DNA of 64,000 nt from Chitinophaga parva (GTDB taxonomy: Bacteria; Bacteroidota; Bacteroidia; Chitinophagales; Chitinophagaceae), in the NCBI RefSeq assembly GCF_003071345.1, contig NZ_QCYK01000002.1:1364001-1428000 (forward strand), in the 5' to 3' direction. Positions 18,429 to 25,645 of the stretch are shown piece after piece. The notes under the pieces were generated by a model. That model saw nothing but the letters and a program-made list of their open reading frames with translations. It did not search any database and was not told where the DNA came from. Position 1 is the first letter of the stretch, and each line of letters opens with the position of its first letter. Both the position numbers and the translations under genes were made by a program.

Positions 18429-19661
18429 TTAGTTTTCCATTTTCTCCGCCTGGAAAATATTGAAGCTTACCGCGGTGCCTTTTACTTTCAGCGCTACCAC
18501 GCCATGCGCGGGTACCTGGAAAGCAGCTGTGGCGGCGGTGCTGCGGGCCTGGTCCTTGTGCTGCCACAGGTCGCGGAGTACGTAGCCGGAAGCGGCCTGG
18601 ATGCCAATGCTGTCCAGGTTCAGGGTAATGCTGGCCGGTGCATTGGCACGGTTCAGCAGGGCCACGCCTACCTGCCCGCTGGTGGTGCTGCCCAGGGGTT
18701 TGGCCCATACTTCCTGGTCACCGCTTTTTTGCAGGCGGCGTGCCTGGTAGCAAAGCGGGTCCTGGTTCAGGGCTATCACTTCCGTGTTGGTCACCAGGTC
18801 CATGGTTTCCTTGCTCATGGTACGCAGGTCGTTGCCCAGCAGCAGGGGAGAGTTCATGACGCACCACATGGTAAAGTGGGTGCGGTCTTCGTCCTGGCTC
18901 ATGCCACGCCCTACCTGCAGCATGTCCATGTCGTTGAAATGCCCGGGAGTGCAGTATCTCCAGAGATCTGCATTCAGGTCTATGATGTGGAGGATGGAGT
19001 TGAAGTGGTTGCTGATATCGCCGGAAATACGCCAGGAGTCTGCTACCAGGGGCGCCCACTTGCCGGGGAACTGCCAGCGGCAGATGTTGTAGAACGCGCT
19101 GGGTTTTATGGCGCGGATGTACTGGCTCAGTTGTGTGTAGCGCAGTTGCTCATCCAGGCCCAGGCGGGTGCCGCCACACCAGTCTATTTTAATGAAGTCG
19201 TAGTTCCAGGTTTGCAGCATGAGCGTAAGGTCTTCCTGCTCATGCCCATACAGGCCGGAGCCGGTTTCTATACTGTCCTTGTCGCCATACACGGCGCAGA
19301 GATTAATGCCGGCATCAGAGTAGATGCCCGCTTTGAGGCCTTTGCTGTGGATGTAAGTGGCCAGGGCTTTCATGCCTGCGGGGAAGCGTTTGGTGTTGGT
19401 CAGCAGGTGGCCTTTAGCATCGCGGCCGGCCAGGAAACCATCGTCTGTGTTGACGTACTGGTAGCCGGCGGCTTTGAGTTTGGAGTTGGCCATCACATCG
19501 GCCTGGCCGCGGATCACCTGTTCACTGATGTTTACATGAAATTCGTTCCAGCTGGACCATCCCATCATGGGCGTGGTGGAACGTGGCGTTGACTGGGCAT
19601 GGAGCAGGCCTGCATGGAGGCATAAGCTGGCAAAGAAGCAGCACAATAGTTTCCTGTTCAT
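18429..19661 (-). CDS. GH27 alpha-galactosidase
   Basis: A 410-residue secreted glycoside hydrolase with a signal peptide ending LLHAQ. The GH27 opening TPMMGWSSWNEFHVN is intact. The nucleophile Asp lies in FIKIDWCGG (near residue 157) and the acid/base Asp in WRISGDI (near residue 214); a beta-sandwich C-terminal domain follows. It should release terminal alpha-galactose, or alpha-N-acetylgalactosamine or beta-arabinopyranose as for some relatives. It is convergent with import locus 1 and divergent from the sigma gene at 19828. Whether it feeds locus 1 is inference from position only. Confidence 0.93.
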   Translation of the reverse strand: MNRKLLCCFFASLCLHAGLLHAQSTPRSTTPMMGWSSWNEFHVNISEQVIRGQADVMANSKLKAAGYQYVNTDDGFLAGRDAKGHLLTNTKRFPAGMKALATYIHSKGLKAGIYSDAGINLCAVYGDKDSIETGSGLYGHEQEDLTLMLQTWNYDFIKIDWCGGTRLGLDEQLRYTQLSQYIRAIKPSAFYNICRWQFPGKWAPLVADSWRISGDISNHFNSILHIIDLNADLWRYCTPGHFNDMDMLQVGRGMSQDEDRTHFTMWCVMNSPLLLGNDLRTMSKETMDLVTNTEVIALNQDPLCYQARRLQKSGDQEVWAKPLGSTTSGQVGVALLNRANAPASITLNLDSIGIQAASGYVLRDLWQHKDQARSTAATAAFQVPAHGVVALKVKGTAVSFNIFQAEKMEN

Positions 19662-19827
19662 TTAACGTGTTTTTGTGGAACCGGCAAACAAGATAATATA
19701 AAATGCCCGCCCGTTACCCCGTGTTGCGTAGTTTGCGGAAACCAGCACCAAAAATTAAATTTAGGGAACCCGCTAAGGTTTTACCCTGCCGTGCGACTAA
19801 TTATATGGATCGATAAATAGCCCGTAA

Positions 19828-20331
19828 TTGAAAGAGCAGTTTATTTCATTGATAACCACTAACCAGGGCCTGTTGCTGAAGGTGTGCAATATGTACTGCA
19901 GCAACCCGGAAGATAAGGAAGACCTTTTCCAGGACATCGTGCTGCAGCTCTGGCGTGCCTATGGCTCGTTCAATGGCGGATCCCGGATGTCTACGTGGAT
20001 CTACCGGGTGGCGCTCAATACGGCCATTACCCGCCTCCGGAAGACCTCCAAACGGGAAAGGTACGAAGGCCTGGATGAGCAGGTATTGGAAATAGCTGCC
20101 ACCGATAATAAAGAGGAGAACGAACAGGTGCTGCAAATGTATGCGGCCATCAAAAAGCTATCCGCGGTAGACCGCGCTATCACTATCTTATACATGGATG
20201 GCCACAGCTACCGGGAGATCGCAGGCGTGATGGGCCTTTCGGAATCCAACGTGGGCTTCCTGCTGAATAAGATCCGCACCAAATTAAAAACAATCGTAAA
20301 CAACGGGCAATATGGAACTGGACGACTTTAA
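19828..20331 (+). CDS. ECF sigma factor without FecR partner
   Basis: A 167-residue ECF sigma factor. Region 2 is seen in MYCSNPEDKEDLFQDIVLQLWRAY and STWIYRVALNTAITRLRK; region 4 in LSAVDRAITILYMDGHSYREIAGVMGLSESNVGFLLNKIRTKLK. The start codon is TTG at 19828, 11 bases after a tiny ATG-GAT-CGA-TAA frame. Unlike the other three sigma genes here it is not followed by fecR; its end overlaps the start of a four-helix membrane protein gene by 20 bases, so that protein is the likely anti-sigma factor or partner (inference). No clear SD sequence. Confidence 0.88.
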   Translation: MKEQFISLITTNQGLLLKVCNMYCSNPEDKEDLFQDIVLQLWRAYGSFNGGSRMSTWIYRVALNTAITRLRKTSKRERYEGLDEQVLEIAATDNKEENEQVLQMYAAIKKLSAVDRAITILYMDGHSYREIAGVMGLSESNVGFLLNKIRTKLKTIVNNGQYGTGRL

Positions 20332-20938
20332 GGCGCACTGGGATGCGCTACAGGAAAAAGAATCCGGGTGTTACAATATTCCACCGGAAAAATTAAACCA
20401 GATCATCATGCATACAGCAAATACCATTGGCGAGCTGCACGCCAGAAGTAGCTATTGGAGCAGGTTTGGCAGGTCTTCCATGAAGGCGCTGCTGGCGGCA
20501 CTGGGGGGTGTAGGAACGATCATTATCATTGAAGGCGCTTACCGGCATGAGCTGGATAATGTGTTGGTAGCGGTAGGGTGGTTGCTGATCATTTTATTGT
20601 ATTGTGTGGTTACCATATGGATGTATAAAAAGCAGGAGCAACTGTTCACCAGCTATAATAGTGAGAATGTGAAGCTGACGCTGGAATGTACCATTACCGG
20701 GTTTAAGCGCTTCTACCGGACGCTCCTCATTACCTACGCAGCGTTATACCCGGCCTATTTTTTTGCAGTGATCGAGTTGTTCATGCCTTACTGGCACTTG
20801 TCCTGGAGCACGGTTTTGATCATCTCCCTTATTGCAGGTGCGGTGTCTGTACTGGGCACTCACCTGTACTACCGGGCGAAATACTTTCAGCAACTGCAAT
20901 CATTGGAAGACGACCTCCGGGCGCTGGAATTTTCTTAA
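20312..20938 (+). CDS. Four-helix membrane protein, possible anti-sigma partner
   Basis: A 208-residue protein whose ATG lies inside the end of the sigma gene (20-base overlap), a sign of translational coupling. Residues 1-60 are soluble and helical (MELDDFKAHWDALQEKESG), followed by four membrane helices (about 62-80, 86-105, 140-160, 168-185) and a short charged tail. The soluble N-terminus plus overlap with the sigma gene suggests a membrane-bound sigma regulator, but I recognise no anti-sigma domain (no ZAS His-Cys motif). Function unproven. Confidence 0.8.
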   Translation: MELDDFKAHWDALQEKESGCYNIPPEKLNQIIMHTANTIGELHARSSYWSRFGRSSMKALLAALGGVGTIIIIEGAYRHELDNVLVAVGWLLIILLYCVVTIWMYKKQEQLFTSYNSENVKLTLECTITGFKRFYRTLLITYAALYPAYFFAVIELFMPYWHLSWSTVLIISLIAGAVSVLGTHLYYRAKYFQQLQSLEDDLRALEFS

Positions 20939-20969
20939 TTTGCCCTTACTTTGCAACTCATTTTTGAAT

Positions 20970-21212
20970 ATGGCAGATACTTTAGAAGCACATTACCAGT
21001 TTAGAACTTACTTCTTCCAGCTTTTGAATAAAAGCAAAACAGAATTTTCCATCACGATGTACAACACGCATTACACTTTCATCCTGGCGCCCAATGCGGA
21101 AAACCCAGGGGAAGAAACGCCCTGGAAAAATCATACGTCTAATAAAATGGACATGGTGCCCGGGCTGATAGCCGCTGTGGTGGAGGTGGTATACGGCACC
21201 GCCCAGCAGTAA
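20970..21212 (+). CDS. Small hypothetical protein, 80 residues
   Basis: A short acidic-to-neutral cytoplasmic protein beginning MADTLEAHYQFRTYFFQLLN. I do not recognise a family. The ATG at 20970 lies 31 bases after the preceding stop and gives a compact protein; longer in-frame starts would overlap the preceding gene. It could be cotranscribed with the sigma and membrane genes. A strong terminator follows at 21250. Confidence 0.55.
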   Translation: MADTLEAHYQFRTYFFQLLNKSKTEFSITMYNTHYTFILAPNAENPGEETPWKNHTSNKMDMVPGLIAAVVEVVYGTAQQ

Positions 21213-21249
21213 TTCCCGCTACACCGAATGAGATCCTTACGGATAGGTT

Positions 21250-21286
21250 ATTGCAGGCTTCCACCCCGGGGGCCTGCAATTTTTTT
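21250..21286 (+). terminator. Rho-independent terminator
   Basis: ATTGCAGGC (21250-21258) pairs with GCCTGCAAT (21272-21280), followed by a run of Ts to 21286. It ends the transcript of the sigma, membrane protein and small protein genes. Confidence 0.9.
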
Positions 21287-21329
21287 AAGCAGCGGCTTAT
21301 TGCCAATGACCGGCGCCCCCTACCTGTTT

Positions 21330-21372
21330 GCCCGCCCGGACGAAAACGTTTTCGTGACTGGCGGGCTTTTTT
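21330..21372 (+). terminator. Second, nested terminator-like hairpin
   Basis: GCCCGCC (21330-21336) pairs with GGCGGGC (21360-21366), followed by six Ts. The loop itself holds a perfect 16-base palindrome, ACGAAAACGTTTTCGT (21340-21355), so the whole forms a long two-step stem. It lies 44 bases after the first terminator and 90 bases before the next gene. It may be a backup terminator or a leader attenuator or operator. Confidence 0.75.
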
Positions 21373-21461
21373 CCGGAAAAAATGAAAAAAAATGCACATC
21401 TTGGGCATGTTGAACCTGTGCGGTACGGCCGCGCATCCACGGAAACTTTAACACACCCGTT

Positions 21462-22316
21462 ATGTCCACGAGAAGAAATTTCCTGTTACAGAGTGCATTG
21501 GGCCTTGCTGCCACCAGTTTATCTCCGCTTGCCACGCTGGCGCATACACGCCGCAATGAGGCCACTGCCGCCCCCGCGGGCAAACTGCCGGTGGGTATTG
21601 CCGGTTACACCTTTGCCAGGGTAGACCTGGACCATGGCCTGGCCATGATGAAGCGGGTAGGCATCAATTACCTGTCCATCAAAGACATACACCTGCCGCT
21701 GAACAGTACGCCGGAGCAGATCAAAACGGCACTGGATAAATGTGTTGCCGCCGGTGTAAACGTATATGCGGTAGGCGTTATTTATATGAAGACAAAAGAG
21801 GCGGTAGACCAGGCTTTTGAATATGCTAAAAGGGTAGGCGTACCGCTGATCGTAGGTGTGCCCAACCCCGAGCTGATCGATTACACAGAAGAGAAAGTAA
21901 AACAATACAACATCCGCATCGCCATTCACAATCACGGCCCGGAAGATAAGCTGTATCCCGCGCCGAAGATCGTGTATGACCTCATCAAGAACCGCGACAG
22001 CCGCATGGGCCTGTGCATGGACATTGGCCACGCTACCCGCGCCGGTGAAAATCCTGCTACGGCCGCGCTGACCTACAAAGACCGCATTTTTGACCTGCAC
22101 ATCAAGGACGTAACGGCCGCCGTAAAAGATGGTAAGGCCATTGAAATAGGCCGTGGTGTGATCGATTTCCCGGCGCTGATCAAGGCGCTGAATAAGATCC
22201 GCTACCAGGGTGTTTGCAGCATAGAATTTGAGAAAGACATGGACGATCCCCTGCCCGGCATCGCCGAATCTGCGGGCTATTTCCGCGGGGTGATCAACAC
22301 CGAGGCGCATGCTTAG
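21462..22316 (+). CDS. Tat-exported sugar phosphate isomerase/epimerase-like TIM-barrel protein
   Basis: A 284-residue protein. The N-terminus STRRNFLLQSALGLAATSLSPL is a twin-arginine signal (S-R-R-x-F-L), so it is probably exported folded with its metal. The rest is the xylose isomerase-like (AP endonuclease 2) TIM barrel: IAIHNHGPEDKLYP and CMDIGHATRAGENP supply metal-binding His, Glu and Asp, and FDLHIKDVTA and GVCSIEFEKD are typical later strands. Such proteins are annotated as sugar isomerases or epimerases, but the substrate is unknown. It is flanked by terminators on both sides, so it is transcribed alone. Confidence 0.9.
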   Translation: MSTRRNFLLQSALGLAATSLSPLATLAHTRRNEATAAPAGKLPVGIAGYTFARVDLDHGLAMMKRVGINYLSIKDIHLPLNSTPEQIKTALDKCVAAGVNVYAVGVIYMKTKEAVDQAFEYAKRVGVPLIVGVPNPELIDYTEEKVKQYNIRIAIHNHGPEDKLYPAPKIVYDLIKNRDSRMGLCMDIGHATRAGENPATAALTYKDRIFDLHIKDVTAAVKDGKAIEIGRGVIDFPALIKALNKIRYQGVCSIEFEKDMDDPLPGIAESAGYFRGVINTEAHA

Positions 22317-22341
22317 AAAGTAATGCTATTTTGTGTAAGTA

Positions 22342-22375
22342 GCCCCCGGCATTCTTGTATGTTGGGGGCATTTTT
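22342..22375 (+). terminator. Rho-independent terminator
   Basis: GCCCCCGGCAT (22342-22352) pairs with ATGTTGGGGGC (22359-22369), 11 bp including two G-U pairs with a 6-base loop, followed by a T-run. It lies 25 bases after the TIM-barrel gene stop. Confidence 0.88.
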
Positions 22376-22464
22376 ATGTATATTTCATATACACAACAAC
22401 TAAACTGCACGCAAGGGATTACCTTGTTGCCGGCTGTGGCCTATTTACTACCAGTGCACTAACA

Positions 22465-22935
22465 ATGGAACAAGTCATTTTATTGGATATAGACGGTGTG
22501 ATGATCACTGCCGTAAGTTGGAGACCCGTATCATTGCAGGGAGACGAGTTCTATGCTTTCAGCCCGGTGGCCCAGCAGTGGCTGGACTGGCTGATGACAC
22601 AATGCAACGCGCATATTATTCTTACGAGTAACCACCGGAGCCGCTACAGCAATGAGGCCTGGCTGCAATTGTTCCGCGGGCGCTGCCCACATGTGAAGAG
22701 CGTACAGGTGATGGACGATTACCTGCCGCCAAAGAAAGGGATGACCCGCCTGCAGGAACTGAATGAATGGGTGCGCCTGCATGGCGACCGCCACCGGTAT
22801 GTGATCATCGACGACGACAGTTCCCTGCTGTCGCTCACGGAAAAGGCACGGCCGCGCTGGGTGCGCACCATGCCCATCATGGGCCTGGACCAGGTAGCGG
22901 CAGAGAAAGCACTGGCGGTGTTGCAGGCCCATTGA
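22465..22935 (+). CDS. HAD-like phosphatase domain protein
   Basis: A 156-residue stand-alone HAD fold. Motif I is LLDIDGVMI (nucleophile and general acid Asp), motif II is ILTSNHRSRY with Ser/Thr, Lys occurs in PPKKGMT, and the acidic motif is YVIIDDDSSLL. It resembles the HAD domains seen in small nucleotide or RNA-end phosphatases. No cap domain is visible, which fits a macromolecular or phosphoprotein substrate (inference). It ends 7 bases from the convergent OmpA gene. Confidence 0.82.
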   Translation: MEQVILLDIDGVMITAVSWRPVSLQGDEFYAFSPVAQQWLDWLMTQCNAHIILTSNHRSRYSNEAWLQLFRGRCPHVKSVQVMDDYLPPKKGMTRLQELNEWVRLHGDRHRYVIIDDDSSLLSLTEKARPRWVRTMPIMGLDQVAAEKALAVLQAH

Positions 22936-22942
22936 ACGTTAC

Positions 22943-24151
22943 CTATTTTTCTCTTACGCTCACCGCGATCCGCCGGTCTTTGATGCGGTCGCTTTCTGGC
23001 GCATCCGCGGCGTATTTTGCATATTGTGATCCATAGCCTTCCGCACCGGTCACCTGGCTGCCTACGCCGCCGTCTTTCAGTGCCTTAGACACCGCGGTAG
23101 CACGGGCCTGGGAGATCTTTTTGTTTACCACTTCGTCACCTACTTTGTCTGTATAACCACCTATTTTGATCTTCACTTTGGGATAAGCCTTTAAGATCTG
23201 TACGATGTTTTCCAGCTCCGTCCTGCTTTCCGGGAGGATCTCCGCGGTGCCAAATTTGAAGTTGAGGGTATTGAAGTCAAACCATTTGTCCTTGCCCGGC
23301 TGTGCATTCGGGTCCCTGATGAAGGAGATCAGCTCGTCTTCTATGCCGCCCTTGTAGGCATTGATGGTAATGCCATTAGGAAGGGTAAGTTGTAAAGGTT
23401 CTTTTCGTAGCGCCGTTACCGTGTCTGGGCGGATGGTTTGGTCTGCGCTGACAATAGTGTCTGTTGTGGCCTTTGCCGCAGGGCTATGATTGCAGCTGCG
23501 CAGTATATACCACAGGCCTATGATGATGAGCAGGCCGAGGATAAGGGGGCCGGCCCAGTTGGTCCTTTTGGGGGTGGGCACCGCCGGGTTGGGAAGGTTG
23601 TACACGCCGTCACCGGCAGCGGGGATGCCCAGCAGTTTAGTGACATCTATGCCCGCCGGCACAGCGGCCAGGATATCTTTTCGCTGCCTGCCCAGCAATG
23701 CGGCAACGGCACTTGCGTTAAGGTCATTGTCGTTGGCGTACTTGTCCAGCACCGCCAGCGCCAGTGGCAGGATGGTGCCAAGCAGGCCCGAGGCGGTGCT
23801 GCCCTTGAGGCCTGCATAGGTAGCCACCGCATTGGCCACTGCACCGGTTTTACTGCCAAATACATCATTGAGCAGGCCGGGAGAACTGGCCGGGATGCCA
23901 CCGCCCGCCTGTGTAAAGGTGCCCGTAACGTTCTGGAGGATGCCGCTGTTAAAAGCCTTATTGGAAAAATCGAGCAGGGAAGCCACGTGCCCGGTGTCTG
24001 TTTGTTGCAGGATGCCGGCCAGGGATAAGGGGATCACGGCGTCTACGCCTTTTTGCACAGCAGCAGGTTGCTCTCCATAATAATGAGCCGCCTGGGCTAT
24101 TACATCGGCAGGGAGATAGCGCTCTATGACGCTGGTGAAAGTAAATGCCAT
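22943..24151 (-). CDS. DUF937 and OmpA domain envelope protein
   Basis: A 402-residue protein in three parts. Residues 1 to about 165 are a DUF937 region rich in Gly/Ala/Leu (AVQKGVDAVIPLSLAGILQQ and GTILPLALAVLDKYAN). One membrane helix follows at about 203-222 (GPLILGLLIIIGLWYIL). The C-terminus (about 295-402) is an OmpA peptidoglycan-binding domain with FKFGTAEILPES, GGYTDKVGDE, ISQARATAVSKAL and ESDRIKDRRI. There is no N-terminal signal peptide; the DUF937 part should be cytoplasmic and the OmpA part periplasmic, so it may tie the inner membrane to the wall. The role is unknown. Confidence 0.9.
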   Translation of the reverse strand: MAFTFTSVIERYLPADVIAQAAHYYGEQPAAVQKGVDAVIPLSLAGILQQTDTGHVASLLDFSNKAFNSGILQNVTGTFTQAGGGIPASSPGLLNDVFGSKTGAVANAVATYAGLKGSTASGLLGTILPLALAVLDKYANDNDLNASAVAALLGRQRKDILAAVPAGIDVTKLLGIPAAGDGVYNLPNPAVPTPKRTNWAGPLILGLLIIIGLWYILRSCNHSPAAKATTDTIVSADQTIRPDTVTALRKEPLQLTLPNGITINAYKGGIEDELISFIRDPNAQPGKDKWFDFNTLNFKFGTAEILPESRTELENIVQILKAYPKVKIKIGGYTDKVGDEVVNKKISQARATAVSKALKDGGVGSQVTGAEGYGSQYAKYAADAPESDRIKDRRIAVSVREK

Positions 24152-24309
24152 AAAGGGAAGTTTAAATGAGGTATCTCTATAACAAACGAGTATGCCACTT
24201 GGTTGGATTGCATTAAAAAATGGACAGGTCCATGTCCGGGCGCAAGCAAGGTATAGCGCTGCAAAAGGCCCCGTGTTTTAGTAAGGTACCTGCTGCAGGC
24301 AGACCAGGA

Positions 24310-25350
24310 TCAGGCTTTAACGGTACCGGTTTCCCTGCGGATCACCGGCGCCACCTTAGTACCAAAAAGCTCTATCGTTTGCAATATGTTCTTGTGTGGC
24401 ACATGCCCCGTTACCAACTGGGCCAGGAAGCGGGTGTTCTGGAAGATCTCGTACTGGGCCATGATCTTGTCGATGGTTTCCTGCACGCTACCTACCACGA
24501 GGGGACCATTGGTGCGCAGGTATTCAAACTGCGGGTAGGTCATGGCAGACCATCCGCGGCTCTTGCCCACGCGGTTCATCAGGGCCTCGTACGAGGGATA
24601 GAAATTATCTGCCGCTGTTTTTGAATCGGCTGCTACAAAGAACTGGGAACTGATGCCCAGTTGCAGCTGGCTCACATCGTGCCCTGCTTTTTGTGCCGCT
24701 TCCCGGTATAGGTCTACAAAGGGAATGAACTGGCGGGGAGGGCTGCCCAGGATGGCGATCATCATGGGCAGGTTCAGGCGGCCGGCGCGCACGGCAGACG
24801 CCTGGGTGCCACCTACGCCTATCCAGATGGGGATCTTTTGCTGTAACGGCCTCGGATATACGCCGCGACCGGGAATGGCGGCGCGGTGATGGCCGTTCCA
24901 GGTTACGACCTCGTTATTATTGATGTTGAGCAGCAGGTCCAGTTTTTCGGTAAAGAGATCATCATAATCCTCCAGCCGGAAACCAAAGAGGGGATAGGAT
25001 TCTATGAAAGATCCCCGGCCTGCTATCATTTCCGCCCTGCCACCGGACACGAGGTCCACCGTGGCAAAGTTTTGAAAAGTGCGCACGGGGTCTGCAGAAC
25101 TAAGCACCGTTACTGAGCTGGAAAGCCGGATCTGCTTTGTAATGGCAGCGGCGGCAGACATCAGGATCTCCGGTGATGAGATCACAAAGTCCGGGCGGTG
25201 ATGCTCGCCAAAGGCATAAACATCCAGCCCCACTTCATCGGCCAGTTTTACTTCTTCCAGTAATTCCTGTACACGCCGGTGCGCATGTACGGCGTGGCCG
25301 GAACCATTGTCCCGCTGTACTTCTCCAAATGTACTGATGCCTAATTCCAT
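24310..25350 (-). CDS. LLM class flavin-dependent oxidoreductase
   Basis: A 346-residue bacterial luciferase-like monooxygenase family protein. MELGISTFGEV begins the first barrel strand. DVYAFGEHHRPDF, SAAAAITKQIRLSSSVTVLSSADPVRTFQNFATVDLVSGGRAEMIAGRGSF in consecutive segments are the family core, and PIWIGVGGTQASAVRAGRLNLPM comes later. It should use FMNH2 or F420-type reduced flavin; the substrate is unknown. It is divergent from the histidine kinase gene, with 295 bases between. Confidence 0.92.
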   Translation of the reverse strand: MELGISTFGEVQRDNGSGHAVHAHRRVQELLEEVKLADEVGLDVYAFGEHHRPDFVISSPEILMSAAAAITKQIRLSSSVTVLSSADPVRTFQNFATVDLVSGGRAEMIAGRGSFIESYPLFGFRLEDYDDLFTEKLDLLLNINNNEVVTWNGHHRAAIPGRGVYPRPLQQKIPIWIGVGGTQASAVRAGRLNLPMMIAILGSPPRQFIPFVDLYREAAQKAGHDVSQLQLGISSQFFVAADSKTAADNFYPSYEALMNRVGKSRGWSAMTYPQFEYLRTNGPLVVGSVQETIDKIMAQYEIFQNTRFLAQLVTGHVPHKNILQTIELFGTKVAPVIRRETGTVKA

Positions 25351-25502
25351 ATCTGTAGTATATAATTTTCAAATGACCATGGCGGATACAAGCCGTTCAT
25401 TTACGGCAATAAAAGTAAAGGATTTTCGCTTTGCAAGATGGCTGGCTAAGAATGTGACAGTGGCGCGACTTTCCCCCGCGCAGGCGCAGGCAGCTTCTTT
25501 AG

Positions 25503-25542
25503 CGGATCACTTGTAGCGATCCGGTATTTTATTGTACTTTTC
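25503..25542 (+). promoter_or_regulatory. Putative promoter with internal inverted repeat, histidine kinase gene
   Basis: TTG at 25511-25513 and TACTTTTC at 25535-25542 resemble -33 and -7 boxes at about normal spacing. CGGATC (25503-25508) and GATCCG (25518-25523) form an inverted repeat bracketing the -33 box, as an operator would. The rest of the 295-base gap between the divergent genes shows nothing else I can support. Confidence 0.3.
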
Positions 25543-25645
25543 ATTCCGGGATCGCGCGGCACACAGGCAGACACAATATCTTTAGCACACACACCACGTA
25601 TTGAAACTTCCACTCCCGGCTTCACGGTAAACTGTTATATCCGCC

